In this document: one piece after another, positions 1-9,800 of the stretch | How positions within the stretch are numbered: position 1 is the first letter of the stretch | How the letters are laid out: every line of letters begins with the position of its first letter | Assembly: GCA_038247115.1 (NCBI GenBank) | Contig: JBBRVG010000044.1 | Coordinates: 1-34,540 of the forward strand | Length of the DNA stretch: 34,540 nucleotides | Direction of reading: 5' to 3' | Source of the DNA: Pseudaeromonas sp038247115 | GTDB taxonomy: Bacteria > Pseudomonadota > Gammaproteobacteria > Enterobacterales > Aeromonadaceae | Made by a program: the position numbers and the translations under genes | The notes under the pieces: generated by a model | The model's database searches: none | Told to the model about the DNA's origin: nothing | What the model saw: only the letters and a program-made list of their open reading frames with translations

Positions 1-297
1 AACAACGACGGTATGGCCATGGGTGCGGTCGAGTCACTGAAGGCTCAGGGCAAGACGGCAACGCCGGTATTCGGGGTCGATGCACTGGCCGAAGCTCTGG
101 CCCTGGTCAAGAGCGGCGCCATGGCAGGAACCGTGCTGAATGATGCCAGCAACCAGGCCAAGGCTACCTTTGACCTGACCAAGAACCTGGCAGAAGGCAA
201 GGCTGCTGGTGAAGGCACCCAGTGGAACATCGTCAACAAGGTAGTCCGCGTTCCTTATGTCGGCGTCGACAAGGACAACCTGGCGCAGTTCGAATAA
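1..297 (+). CDS. mglB: MglB, galactose/glucose-binding periplasmic protein (3' end only)
   Basis: The reading frame is open from base 1 and ends at TAA 295-297, so only the last 98 codons are present. The protein segment contains FGVDALAEALALVKSG and ends with KVVRVPYVGVDKDNLAQFE, which match the C-terminal lobe of enterobacterial MglB almost residue for residue. MglB is the periplasmic receptor that binds D-galactose or D-glucose, delivers the sugar to MglAC, and in enterics also presents it to the Trg chemoreceptor. It is followed at once by mglA and mglC in the usual mglBAC order. The signal peptide, most of the sugar-binding cleft and the promoter lie outside the window. Confidence 0.95.
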   Translation, partial: NNDGMAMGAVESLKAQGKTATPVFGVDALAEALALVKSGAMAGTVLNDASNQAKATFDLTKNLAEGKAAGEGTQWNIVNKVVRVPYVGVDKDNLAQFE

Positions 298-310
298 CCC
301 ACCGCACCGG

Positions 311-330
311 CAAGGAGGGAGACCTCCTTG
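311..330 (+). other. Intercistronic hairpin between mglB and mglA
   Basis: Perfect 8-bp inverted repeat, CAAGGAGG / CCTCCTTG, with a GAGA loop, starting 13 bases after the mglB stop codon. No T-run follows, so it is not a full terminator. By analogy with other binding-protein operons it probably protects the mglB transcript 3' end, or causes partial termination, so that binding protein is made in excess over MglAC. The 5' arm contains a perfect Shine-Dalgarno core buried in the stem, too far (about 33 bases) from the mglA start to serve it directly. Confidence 0.6.
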
Positions 331-352
331 CCTCTTCTGACCACAAGATGTG

Positions 353-1873
353 ATGGCTGATATGACAACACAGCAACAATCAGAATGGCTGTTGGAGATG
401 ATTGACGTCAGTAAGAGTTTCCCTGGCGTCAAAGCACTCGATAATGTCAATTTACGGGTCCGTCCTCATTCTGTGCATGCGTTGATGGGCGAGAACGGCG
501 CGGGTAAATCCACGCTGCTCAAGTGCCTGTTCGGCATCTACGAGAAGGATCAGGGCAAAATTTTTTTCCAGGGGCGAGAGGTCAATTTCACCTCGTCCAA
601 GGAAGCATTGGAAAACGGCGTCTCCATGGTGCACCAGGAGTTGAACCTGGTATTGCAACGGACCGTCATGGATAACATGTGGCTCGGTCGCTATCCCACC
701 AAGGGGATTTTCGTCGATCACAGCAAGATGTTCACCGATACCAAACGCATCTTCGATGAACTGGATATCGACATAGATCCCCGCGTCAAAGTGGCAACCC
801 TCTCGGTTTCCCAGATGCAGATGATCGAGATCGCCAAGGCGTTCTCCTATGATGCCAAGATTGTCATCATGGATGAGCCCACCTCGTCCCTGACTGAAAA
901 AGAGGTCAACCACCTCTTCAAAATCATCAACAAGCTGAAAAAGAAAGGCTGCGGCATCGTCTATATCTCCCACAAGATGGAAGAGATTTTCCAGCTGTGT
1001 GACGAAATAACTATCCTGCGCGATGGCCAGTGGATCGCCACCCAGCCACTCGAAGGCATGACCATGGATCAGATCATCGGCATGATGGTCGGCCGCGCAT
1101 TAACCCAGCGTTTCCCGGAAAAAACCAACCAGCCCAAGGAAGTGATCCTCGAGATCGAACACCTCACGGCCAAGAACCAACCCTCCATCAAGGATGTCAG
1201 TTTCAACCTGCACAAGGGGGAAATTCTCGGCATCGCCGGCTTAGTCGGCGCCAAACGAACTGATATCGTCGAGACTCTGTTCGGTATTCGCGATCGCAGT
1301 CAGGGCAGCATCCGTCTTCATGGCCATGAGGTAGAAAACCAGAATGCCCATGAGGCGATTCAAAATGGCTTTGCCCTGGTCACCGAAGAGCGTCGTTCCA
1401 CCGGGATCTACGCCCAGCTGGATATCGCCTTCAACTCCCTGATTGCCAACATGGACCAGTACAAAATCGGCCTGGGACTGCTAAGCAACAAGAAGATGAA
1501 GAGCGACACCCAATGGGTGATCGATGCCATGCGAGTCAAGACGCCCACTCAGCAAACCAGCATTGGTTCGCTGTCCGGAGGCAATCAGCAAAAGGTCATT
1601 ATCGGTCGCTGGCTGCTGACCCAGCCGGAAATTCTGATGCTCGATGAGCCGACTCGCGGCATTGATGTCGGCGCCAAGTTTGAAATCTACCAACTCATCC
1701 TCGAGCTGGCGAAGAAGGACAAGGGCATCATCATTATTTCATCGGAAATGCCTGAATTGCTGGGGATCACAGACCGCATTCTGGTCATGAGCAACGGCCG
1801 CGTCGCCGGTATCGTCAACACCAAAGAAACCGACCAGAGCGAGATACTGCGCCTGGCATCTCTGTACCTCTAG
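353..1873 (+). CDS. mglA: MglA, galactose/methyl-galactoside import ATPase
   Basis: This is the cytoplasmic ATPase of the MglBAC high-affinity galactose importer, with two fused ABC domains. The first domain has Walker A GENGAGKST near residue 50, a signature-like LSVSQMQ near 151 and Walker B VIMDEPTSS near 172. The second has a degenerate Walker A (GLVGAKRTD), LSGGNQQKV near 407 and Walker B LMLDEPTRGID near 427. One canonical and one degenerate site is normal for sugar ABC ATPases of the MglA/RbsA type. Three in-frame starts exist: GTG 350, ATG 353 and ATG 362. ATG 353 is chosen because it gives 506 residues, the length of E. coli MglA, with the same 16-residue lead into LLEM. mglC follows after 14 bases. 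Confidence 0.95.
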   Translation: MADMTTQQQSEWLLEMIDVSKSFPGVKALDNVNLRVRPHSVHALMGENGAGKSTLLKCLFGIYEKDQGKIFFQGREVNFTSSKEALENGVSMVHQELNLVLQRTVMDNMWLGRYPTKGIFVDHSKMFTDTKRIFDELDIDIDPRVKVATLSVSQMQMIEIAKAFSYDAKIVIMDEPTSSLTEKEVNHLFKIINKLKKKGCGIVYISHKMEEIFQLCDEITILRDGQWIATQPLEGMTMDQIIGMMVGRALTQRFPEKTNQPKEVILEIEHLTAKNQPSIKDVSFNLHKGEILGIAGLVGAKRTDIVETLFGIRDRSQGSIRLHGHEVENQNAHEAIQNGFALVTEERRSTGIYAQLDIAFNSLIANMDQYKIGLGLLSNKKMKSDTQWVIDAMRVKTPTQQTSIGSLSGGNQQKVIIGRWLLTQPEILMLDEPTRGIDVGAKFEIYQLILELAKKDKGIIIISSEMPELLGITDRILVMSNGRVAGIVNTKETDQSEILRLASLYL

Positions 1874-1887
1874 ACAGGAAGATACAT

Positions 1888-2898
1888 ATGGAGTGGGCTA
1901 ATAAATCAAATCTGATGCGCATCTTCAAGGAGAGCGGCATCTATGCTGTATTACTGATTTTGTTGCTAATCATAGTGGTCAAGGAACCCTCCTTCCTGAG
2001 TCTGACCAATTTCAGTAACATCCTGACCCAATCCTCAGTGCGCATCATCATTGCACTCGGGGTCGCAGGACTCATCATCACCCAGGGGACCGACTTGTCA
2101 GCCGGTCGTCAGGTGGGGTTAGCAGCCTTGATTGCGGCGACCCTGCTGCAATCGCTGACCAATGTGAACAAGGTATTCCCCAGTCTGGGCGAAATACCGA
2201 TCCCGGCCGTGATCCTCATCGTCTGCGTGGTGGGCGCTCTGATTGGCCTCATTAACGGTCTGATCGTCGCCTATCTGAATGTGACCCCCTTCATTACTAC
2301 CTTGGGCACCATGATCATCGTCTACGGCATCAACTCGCTGTACTTTGATTATGTCGGTGCCTCACCGGTGGCTGGCTTTGACCCGCGTTACTCCAGTTTT
2401 GCCCAGGGCTTTATCAAGATCGGGGGCTTCAAGCTGTCGTACCTCACCTTCTACGCGGCTGCGGCTGTCGCCTTTGTCTGGGTGCTGTGGAACAAGACCC
2501 GCTTCGGCAAAAACATCTTCGCTATTGGTGGCAACCCGGAAGCGGCAAAAGTCTCGGGTGTTAACGTGGCCGTCAATCTGGTCATGATCTACGCGCTGGC
2601 CGGGGTCTTCTATGCCTTTGGCGGTATGCTGGAAGCAGGCCGGATCGGCAGCGCGACCAATAACCTTGGCTTCATGTACGAACTCGATGCGATCGCGGCC
2701 TGCGTAGTCGGCGGGGTCTCGTTTGCCGGTGGTGTGGGAACAGTTGCCGGAGTCGTCACCGGGGTCATCATCTTCACCCTGATCAACTATGGTCTGACCT
2801 ATATAGGTGTCAGCCCCTATTGGCAGTTCATCATCAAGGGCGCCATCATCATACTGGCAGTGGCTCTCGACTCGCTCAAATACGCCAAGAAGAAATAA
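1888..2898 (+). CDS. mglC: MglC, galactose/methyl-galactoside permease
   Basis: This 336-residue inner-membrane permease has the same length as E. coli MglC. It is very hydrophobic, with multiple transmembrane segments from about residue 15 (AVLLILLLIIVV) to the end, and carries the BPD_transp_2 family features, including the INGLIVAYLNVTPFITTLGT stretch around residues 112-131 and a GGVSFAGGVGTVAGV segment near 275. It forms the membrane channel through which MglA drives galactose released by MglB. The start ATG has an AGGAAG ribosome-binding site about 7 bases upstream. The gene ends the operon and is followed by a hairpin terminator. Confidence 0.96.
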   Translation: MEWANKSNLMRIFKESGIYAVLLILLLIIVVKEPSFLSLTNFSNILTQSSVRIIIALGVAGLIITQGTDLSAGRQVGLAALIAATLLQSLTNVNKVFPSLGEIPIPAVILIVCVVGALIGLINGLIVAYLNVTPFITTLGTMIIVYGINSLYFDYVGASPVAGFDPRYSSFAQGFIKIGGFKLSYLTFYAAAAVAFVWVLWNKTRFGKNIFAIGGNPEAAKVSGVNVAVNLVMIYALAGVFYAFGGMLEAGRIGSATNNLGFMYELDAIAACVVGGVSFAGGVGTVAGVVTGVIIFTLINYGLTYIGVSPYWQFIIKGAIIILAVALDSLKYAKKK

Positions 2899-2925
2899 TC
2901 CCGAGCCACAACAGGGAGATATCAG

Positions 2926-2955
2926 CAGGGCCGGTTGATTCCGGCCCTGGTTCTT
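2926..2955 (+). terminator. Probable terminator of the mgl operon
   Basis: Perfect 9-bp GC-rich stem, CAGGGCCGG / CCGGCCCTG, with a 6-base loop TTGATT, followed by GTTCTT. It begins 28 bases after the mglC stop. The T-tract is short but the position and stem strength fit intrinsic termination. Confidence 0.7.
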
Positions 2956-3064
2956 CACAAAGTCGAGCCTGACCACAATTTATACCCGGGTTAGGGCATC
3001 GGCGGGGGTTTAGCGGCTATACCTAGAACAAACCAGTCCCTTTCTTGCGCAAGAGATTCCGTCT

Positions 3065-4807
3065 ATGAAAGTCATGCCTTTCAAAACCAAGATTTATGTT
3101 CTGTTCTGCTCTGTGATTTTTATTACTGTGCTGACCTCCTATTTCAGCGTTAATTATGTGGTCAGCCATTACATTCGTGACTCGCAAACTGCCAGCATCA
3201 ACCAGCAAATTGCGCTGGTGAAAGACAAGTTGATTGGCGACATACACCAAAAGATCCTGCTGGCCTCCAACCTCAACTTCGGGGTTACCAACGTCAAGAA
3301 AACTCTGGAAGAGACCGGCTTTCACAATATCGTCAAGGTGATTGGCGATATGGCCTTCGACAGCGGTGGTGTCATCGAGGATGCCGCCCGGGTGAATGAA
3401 CTACGCGCCCTGATCGGCCCGGCCAACAATCAGGTACAAGTCAGCCCCATACTATTTGAGAACAAAAAGCCGCTGGTCCGCATTCTGGTGCCTCGCGGTG
3501 CGGACTCGGCCTATTTCTTCTATCTGGACCTGACGCCGTTGCAGACGCTACTGCACAAAGCCAGCCAGGGTGGCAGCCATTTTGAGCTTAAAGACAGCGC
3601 AGGAACCATGCTGTTCAGTGAAAAGCCCGATGGTCAGCTGATCCCGCTGGCTCACAAGCTGGACGTCAAAGGCAAGACCTGGGTTCTGACCGGCTTCGTG
3701 GATACCGATTATATTCAAGGCATTACCGATCAATTGAACCGCACCATTACTCTCGCTCTGCTGGTAGCCGGCATCCTGATCATGCTGCTCTCGGTCGCCG
3801 CGACCCGGGTGGCTTATCGCCCCATCATATCGCTGCGCGAGCTGGTCGCGGAACTCTCCCAAGGCAATGGCGACCTGACTCGTCGCCTGGTGGTGACCGG
3901 GCAGGATGATTTGGGGCAGATATCCGCGGGCATCAACCGCTTCATCCAGAGTCTGCAGGAGATGATGTTGGAAGTGGATAGCGCTACCGCCCGTCTGAGC
4001 CATGGTATCCAGCAGTTAACCCACCAAACCGAAGCCAACAAACGACTCATCGACAGTCATGTACAAGAGACCCATCAAGCCGTCACCGCCATTACCGAGA
4101 TGAGCAGCACAGCCAGCTCGGTTGCGGAAAATGCGGCCGCCGCAGCCCAGCTGACTCAGGAGACCAACGAGCAGGCCAATGCCTCGCGGCTGGTGGTGAA
4201 TACCGCCATTACCAGCGTCACCACACTGGTGGACGAGGTAGAAACGACAGCCGGCTCGATACAAACCATGCAACAGGATGCCGAGCAAATCAGCTCGGTT
4301 CTGGGCGTGATTGGCAGCATCGCCGAACAGACCAACCTGCTGGCACTCAATGCCGCTATCGAGGCGGCACGGGCCGGTGAACAGGGGCGCGGTTTTGCCG
4401 TGGTCGCCGATGAAGTCCGGGCCCTGGCCGCCAGAACCCAAAGCAGTACCCGGGAAATCAAGGAGATGCTCGGCAAACTGCAACATGGCACCCAGATGGT
4501 GGTGCAATCCATCGACAGCACCAAACAGAGCTGTCTGCGGACGGCCGACAATACCAGCCGGGTCACGACGGCGCTGGATGAAATGTCGACCCATATCGTC
4601 GACATCAATGATCTCAGCACCCTGATGGCGACGGCCGCCGAAGAGCAACGTGCCGTCACCGAAGAGATCAGTCGCAATATGAATGCCATCAAGGATGTCA
4701 TCCATAGCCTGCAAGTCAACGGTGAGGAAACCATCCACAGTACCGCCAGCATGGGTGAGACCTACCGCCAGCTCAGCGACATTGTCAGTCACTTCAAGCT
4801 ACGGTAA
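3065..4807 (+). CDS. Methyl-accepting chemotaxis protein
   Basis: A 580-residue transmembrane chemoreceptor. A short cytoplasmic start is followed by TM1 at about residues 9-28, a periplasmic sensor domain of about 200 residues, TM2 near 226-246 (LALLVAGILIMLLSVAAT), a HAMP linker near 247-300 and a long coiled-coil signalling domain. The conserved hairpin tip runs from about residue 419 (IAEQTNLLALNAAIEAARAG) to 462 and is the CheA/CheW contact site. The C-terminus ends in SHFKLR without a CheR-binding pentapeptide, so methylation probably depends on other receptors or on direct CheR contact. The ligand is unknown: the sensor domain was not recognised, and adjacency to mgl alone does not prove galactose sensing. 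No sigma28-type promoter was found upstream. A strong terminator follows. Confidence 0.93.
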   Translation: MKVMPFKTKIYVLFCSVIFITVLTSYFSVNYVVSHYIRDSQTASINQQIALVKDKLIGDIHQKILLASNLNFGVTNVKKTLEETGFHNIVKVIGDMAFDSGGVIEDAARVNELRALIGPANNQVQVSPILFENKKPLVRILVPRGADSAYFFYLDLTPLQTLLHKASQGGSHFELKDSAGTMLFSEKPDGQLIPLAHKLDVKGKTWVLTGFVDTDYIQGITDQLNRTITLALLVAGILIMLLSVAATRVAYRPIISLRELVAELSQGNGDLTRRLVVTGQDDLGQISAGINRFIQSLQEMMLEVDSATARLSHGIQQLTHQTEANKRLIDSHVQETHQAVTAITEMSSTASSVAENAAAAAQLTQETNEQANASRLVVNTAITSVTTLVDEVETTAGSIQTMQQDAEQISSVLGVIGSIAEQTNLLALNAAIEAARAGEQGRGFAVVADEVRALAARTQSSTREIKEMLGKLQHGTQMVVQSIDSTKQSCLRTADNTSRVTTALDEMSTHIVDINDLSTLMATAAEEQRAVTEEISRNMNAIKDVIHSLQVNGEETIHSTASMGETYRQLSDIVSHFKLR

Positions 4808-4817
4808 GAGCAGCCAG

Positions 4818-4850
4818 AAAAAAGCCGCCCGATATCGAGGCGGCTTTTTT
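4818..4850. terminator. Bidirectional terminator between the chemoreceptor and acrR genes
   Basis: Perfect 12-bp stem AAAAAAGCCGCC / GGCGGCTTTTTT with a 9-base loop. The symmetric A-run and T-run let it end transcription both from the plus-strand chemoreceptor gene (stop at 4807) and from the minus-strand TetR gene (stop at 4872). Confidence 0.9.
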
Positions 4851-4871
4851 GCTCTATCATCCGACCCTCAG

Positions 4872-5501
4872 TCAGGGCTGACCCAGATTATGTTGCAGGG
4901 TGAAAATTAATCCCTGAACCAGAGCTTCGGCGTCAGTCGCCAAATCAAACTGCTCATGCTGATTCAACCAGTTGATGATCAGACCATCCACGCTGCAGTG
5001 CAATAAAATCGCCGCTCGCTCTACGGAGAGGGTCGAGGGCAATTGACCGCGACGCACGGCATTGGCCAACGAGCAACGCATGTTTTGCGTATGTTGCTGT
5101 ATTTCATCCCGGATTAGTGTGCAGATGGACGTTGACTCGCTATCCGGCAGCATCATCTTGAACATGATACGAAACATCTGTTGATGGGCCGGGCATGATG
5201 CCACTGTGCGTAACACTTCAATCAGAAAGGTGGTGAATTTGCCGAGTGGATCCGGCTCATCCACATCGATACTGGCATTTAGCAGATGGGATAAGGGGGC
5301 ACACATCTCATGCCACAAGGCCAGAAATAGCTCCTCTTTATCCTTGAAATGCCAATAGATGGCCCCACGCGTCACCCCTGCAGCCCGGGCAATATCACTC
5401 AGGCTCGTCGTCGCCACGCCTTGCTGACAAAACAGACCCAGCGCCTCCGTCATGATGGTGCTACGCGTCTCTTGTGCTTCTTCTTTGGTTCGCCGAGCCA
5501 T
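4872..5501 (-). CDS. acrR: AcrR-type TetR-family repressor of the adjacent RND pump
   Basis: This is a TetR-family repressor with an N-terminal helix-turn-helix. The first 60 residues, starting MARRTKEEAQETR and including AAGVTRGAIYWHFKDKEELF, are nearly identical to E. coli AcrR. The frame could open earlier, but the AcrR-like start is ATG at 5499-5501, giving 209 residues. The C-terminal ligand-binding half is divergent, as usual in the family. The gene is divergent from the AcrAB-type pump, and an AcrR-like palindrome lies between them, so it very likely represses the pump and possibly itself until a drug or bile-type ligand binds. Aeromonas literature may use a different symbol; acrR is given by similarity. 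Confidence 0.92.
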   Translation of the reverse strand: MARRTKEEAQETRSTIMTEALGLFCQQGVATTSLSDIARAAGVTRGAIYWHFKDKEELFLALWHEMCAPLSHLLNASIDVDEPDPLGKFTTFLIEVLRTVASCPAHQQMFRIMFKMMLPDSESTSICTLIRDEIQQHTQNMRCSLANAVRRGQLPSTLSVERAAILLHCSVDGLIINWLNQHEQFDLATDAEALVQGLIFTLQHNLGQP

Positions 5502-5538
5502 ACCGAAATTCCAACTAGTTAAATTTGAGTAAAAACCA

Positions 5539-5568
5539 CTTACATACATTCACTTCTGTATGTATATT
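5539..5568 (+). promoter_or_regulatory. Candidate aheABC promoter overlapping the operator
   Basis: A -35-like CTTACA (5539-5544) and a -10-like TATATT (5563-5568, one mismatch to TATAAT) are separated by 18 bp. They overlap the acr-type operator, which would allow repression by steric exclusion. The -35 match is weak (4 of 6), so this is only a candidate. Confidence 0.4.
5541..5564. promoter_or_regulatory. AcrR-type operator
   Basis: A 24-bp inverted repeat with arms TACATACA and TGTATGTA separated by 8 bp. The E. coli acrAB operator recalled from the literature has the same arms and the same total length. It lies in the 151-bp gap between the divergent acrR-like gene and aheA. Confidence 0.85.
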
Positions 5569-5652
5569 GCCATGGTTTTGGCATTCCGCCAATTTCAACG
5601 ATCACAACTTGAATGATAGATAGCCCGTTAGCAGACAGAGGTTCTGGTTCCT

Positions 5653-6813
5653 ATGCATAAAAATATTCTCGCGAGCTCCATCGGTGTTGCCTTGTTGGCG
5701 ACTGCCCTGCTTAGCGGTTGTGGTGAGGCCCAGCAGGCAGCTCCCGGAGCCATGCCGCCAACGGCTGTCGATGTCGTCACGCTACAATCAGCCCCCATCA
5801 AACTCACCACAGAACTCACCGGCCGCACCGCTGCCCGACGTATTGCCGAAGTGCGTCCTCAGGTCAGTGGCATCATCCTCAAGCGCTACTTTACCGAAGG
5901 CAGTGATGTCAAAGCCGGACAACTGCTGTACCAGATCGATCCTGCAACCTATGACGCCACGGCTGACAGTGCCGAAGCTGCTCTGGCCAAGGCACAAGCC
6001 AACGAACAGAGCGCGCGCCTGAAGGCACAACGCTATGCCGAATTGGTCAAGGTCAAAGCGATCAGTCGTCAGGATTATGACGATGCGCAAGCCAGTTGGA
6101 AACAGCAAGTCGCCGAGATAGCGGCGGCCAAAGCCACCCTGAAAAGCGCCAAGATCAACCTCGCCTATACCCGGGTCACAGCACCCATTTCAGGCCGTAT
6201 CGGTAAATCCGCCGTCACCGAAGGCGCCCTGGTGACCGCGCAGCAGGCCACCAGCCTGACCACTATCCAGCAGCTGGATCCGCTGTATGTGGATGTCACC
6301 CAATCCACCACAGAGCTGCTGCGTCTGAAGCAACAGATTGCGAGCGGTAAGCTGGCAGCCGCCAAAAATGGTGCCGCAACCGTTCAATTCCAGCTGGAAG
6401 ATGGTAGCGCCTATCCGCACAGTGGCGAATTGCAGTTTTCCGATGTCACGGTCGACGAGACCACCGGCATGGTGACACTGCGCGCCCTGGTGCCGAACCC
6501 GGACAAACTGCTGCTGCCCGGCATGTTCATGCGCGCCACCCTGCAACAGGGTGAGCGTCAGGATGGGTTGCTGGTGCCGCAAGCAGCGGTCGCCCGCACG
6601 CCACGAGGTGGCGCCAGCGTACTGGTGGTGGATGCCCAGAACAAGGTGGTGCAACGGGATATCCAGGTCAGCCAGTCACAACAGGGCAACTGGGTCGTCG
6701 AGTCCGGACTCAAAGCCGGTGAGCGCGTGATCGTGGCCGGATTGCAGAAAGTCCGCGCCGGTGCCGAAGTGGCGCCGAAAGAAATCGCCCCCACCCCCCA
6801 AGCCACTAAGTAG
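5653..6813 (+). CDS. aheA: AheA/AcrA-type periplasmic adaptor of an RND efflux pump
   Basis: This 386-residue membrane-fusion protein bridges the inner-membrane pump AheB and the outer-membrane channel AheC. The N-terminus is a lipoprotein signal with lipobox LLSGC, the lipidated Cys being residue 23. The order of domains is adaptor-like: a lipoyl/barrel-sandwich part (VRPQVSGIILKRYFTEGSDVKAGQLLYQIDP near 67-97), an alpha-helical hairpin around 100-165, the second lipoyl half (YTRVTAPISGRIGKS), a beta-barrel and a membrane-proximal domain ending near GLKAGERVIVAGLQKVRAG. Length is close to E. coli AcrA (397). It is first in a three-gene operon behind the AcrR-type operator. The name follows the Aeromonas AheABC system, by similarity. 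Confidence 0.94.
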   Translation: MHKNILASSIGVALLATALLSGCGEAQQAAPGAMPPTAVDVVTLQSAPIKLTTELTGRTAARRIAEVRPQVSGIILKRYFTEGSDVKAGQLLYQIDPATYDATADSAEAALAKAQANEQSARLKAQRYAELVKVKAISRQDYDDAQASWKQQVAEIAAAKATLKSAKINLAYTRVTAPISGRIGKSAVTEGALVTAQQATSLTTIQQLDPLYVDVTQSTTELLRLKQQIASGKLAAAKNGAATVQFQLEDGSAYPHSGELQFSDVTVDETTGMVTLRALVPNPDKLLLPGMFMRATLQQGERQDGLLVPQAAVARTPRGGASVLVVDAQNKVVQRDIQVSQSQQGNWVVESGLKAGERVIVAGLQKVRAGAEVAPKEIAPTPQATK

Positions 6814-6830
6814 GATGGAGTAGTCGCCTC

Positions 6831-9800
6831 ATGGCCCGTTTTTTCATAGATAGACCCATTTTTGCCTGGGTAATCGCCTTGGTGATCATGCTCGCCGGTG
6901 GCTTGTCCATCATGAAGCTGCCGATCGCCCAGTACCCGACCATAGCGCCACCCGCCGTCGGTATTTCGGCTTCCTATCCAGGTGCCTCGGCCAAAACGGT
7001 CGAAGATTCTGTCACCCAGGTCATAGAACAGAACATGACAGGTCTGGATCACCTGCTCTATATGTCGGCGCAGAGTGACTCGTCCGGAAATGTATCGATC
7101 ACTCTGACCTTCATGCCGGGCACGGATCCGGATATTGCCCAGGTCCAGGTGCAGAACAAGCTTCAACAAGCCACCACCCAGCTGCCACAAATTGTGCAGC
7201 AGCAGGGGATCAAGGTGCAGAAGACCAGTAGTAGCTTCCTGATGGTGGTCGGCTTCATCTCTACCGATGGCAAGATGGGCAACGACGACCTGGCCGACTA
7301 CGTGGTCTCCAACATCAAGGAGCCGGTGAGTCGTCTCGATGGTGTCGGGGAAATCCAGTTGTTCGGTAGCCAATACGCCATGCGCGTCTGGCTGGATCCG
7401 CACAAGCTCAACAGCTACCAGCTGACCCCTTCCGATATCCAAAGCGCCATCACAGCCCAGAACGCCCAGATCGCCCTTGGCAAACTGGGGGGAACCCCGG
7501 CGGTCAGCGATCAACAGTTCACCGCCACCATCATGGGGCAAAGCCGCCTCTCCACTCCGGAGCAGTTCGGCAACGTCTTGTTGCGCGTGAAGCAAGATGG
7601 CTCCAAGGTCCGGCTCAAGGACGTAGCGCGCATCGAATTGGCGGGCGAAAGTTTTGATGCCGAAGCCAGCTACAACGGCCAGGCCACAGCGGCATTCGCA
7701 GTCAAGCTGGCCACGGGTGCCAATGCTCTGGATACGGCGGAAAAAATCCGCGCCAAAATTGATGAGCTGAAGCCCTACTTCCCGGACAACATGGAGGTCG
7801 TCTATCCCTACGACACCACGCCCTTCGTCAAGATCTCGATCGAGGAAGTTGCCCAGACGCTGTTCGAAGCCATCATACTGGTGTTCTGCGTCATGTATCT
7901 GTTCTTGCAGAACTTCCGCGCCACCCTGATCCCGACCATCGCCGTGCCGGTAGTGTTGCTCGGTACCTTCGGGGTCATGGCGGCCTTCGGCTTCTCCATC
8001 AACACCCTGACCATGTTCGGCCTGGTGCTGGCCATCGGTTTGCTGGTGGATGACGCCATCGTAGTGGTGGAAAACGTCGAGCGTCTGATGAGCGAAGAGG
8101 ACCTGTCGCCGCTGGAGGCCACTCGCAAGTCAATGACTCAAATCACTGGCGCTCTGGTGGGTATTGCCCTGGTGTTGTCGGCGGTGTTTGTGCCCATGGC
8201 GTTCTTCGGCGGCTCCACCGGCGCCATCTATCGTCAGTTCTCGCTGACCATAGTCTCGGCCATGGTGTTGTCGGTACTGGTGGCCTTGATCCTGACACCA
8301 GCCCTGTGCGCCACCCTGCTCAAGCCTGTCAAACATGGTGAGTTTGGTGCCAAGCGTGGCTTCTTCGGCTGGTTCAACCGCATGTTCGATAGCAGCGCCA
8401 ATCGCTATCAGAGCCGGGTTGGCAAGGTTGTTCGTCAAGGGGCTCGCTACAGCATCATCTATGTGGCCATGCTGGCTGTGCTGGCGGTGCTGTTCATGCG
8501 TCTGCCCACCTCATTCCTGCCGGAAGAGGATCAGGGGGTCATCATGTCCATGGTGCAACTCCCGGTCGGCGCGACCAAGCAGCGGACCGAGCAAGTACTG
8601 GGGCAAATGCGCGACTACTTCCTGCAGAACGAAAAAGATAATGTCGATTCTGTGCTGACGGTTTCCGGCTTCAGCTTCGCCGGCCGCGGTCAGAATAGTG
8701 GTATGGCGTTTCTGAAGTTGAAGAGCTGGGATGAGCGGAACACCCCGGAGCGCAGCGCCAACGCCATTATAGGTCGCGCCATGGGTTTCCTGTTCAGCAT
8801 CAAGGAAGCTCAGGTCTTCGCCTTCAACCTGCCGTCGATCCCCGAACTCGGGACTGCCACAGGTTTCGACTTCTACCTGCAGGATCGGGGTGGCGTCGGT
8901 CACGAGAAATTGATGGAAGCTCGTAACCAGTTGCTGGGCATGGCAGCACAAAATCCGAATCTGGTGCGGGTGCGCCCGAACGGCATGGAAGATGCGCCGC
9001 AGTTTGACGTCAAGATTGACTACGACAAGGCCATGGCCCAGGGCCTGAGCGTCAGTGATATCAATAGCACGCTTTCCACCGCCTGGGGCTCCTCCTACGT
9101 CGATGATTTCGTCGACCGGAACCGGGTCAAGAAGGTCTACCTGCAAGCCGATGCCCCCTTCCGTATGAATCCGGAAGATCTGAATCTCTGGTATGTGCGT
9201 AACAGTGCGGGGAACATGGTGCCCTTCTCGGCCTTCGCCAGCACCGAGTGGAGTTTCGGCTCACCTCGCCTGGAGCGTTATAACGGCGTTCCGGCCATGG
9301 AGGTCGTCGGTGAAGCCGCACCCGGTAAGAGTACCGGTGATGCCATGGCCGCTATCGAAGAGATCGTCAAGCAACTGCCGGACGGTATTGGTATCGAGTG
9401 GACCGGGCTGTCGTTCCAGGAGCGACAAGCGGGCTCGCAAGCGCCCGCACTGTACGCCATCTCCTTGCTGGTGGTGTTCCTCTCCCTGGCTGCTCTGTAT
9501 GAAAGCTGGAGCGTCCCCTTCTCAGTCATGCTGGTCGTGCCGCTCGGGGTGCTGGGCGCCATTCTTGCGGCCACAATGCGCGGACTGGAGAACGACGTCT
9601 ACTTCCAGGTCGGCCTGCTGACCACCATAGGGCTCTCGGCGAAGAACGCCATCCTAATCGTCGAATTTGCCAAGGAGCTCTATGACCAGGGCAAGGGCTT
9701 GAGCGAGTCGGTAATCGAGGCCGCCCGCCTGCGTCTGCGCCCGATCCTGATGACCTCGCTGGCCTTCATCCTCGGCGTGTTACCCCTGGCCATCAGTACC

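Noticed and set aside
3001..3064. Flagellar sigma28 promoter before the chemoreceptor gene
   Set aside because: Looked for the TAAA-N15-GCCGATAA pattern and found no acceptable match.
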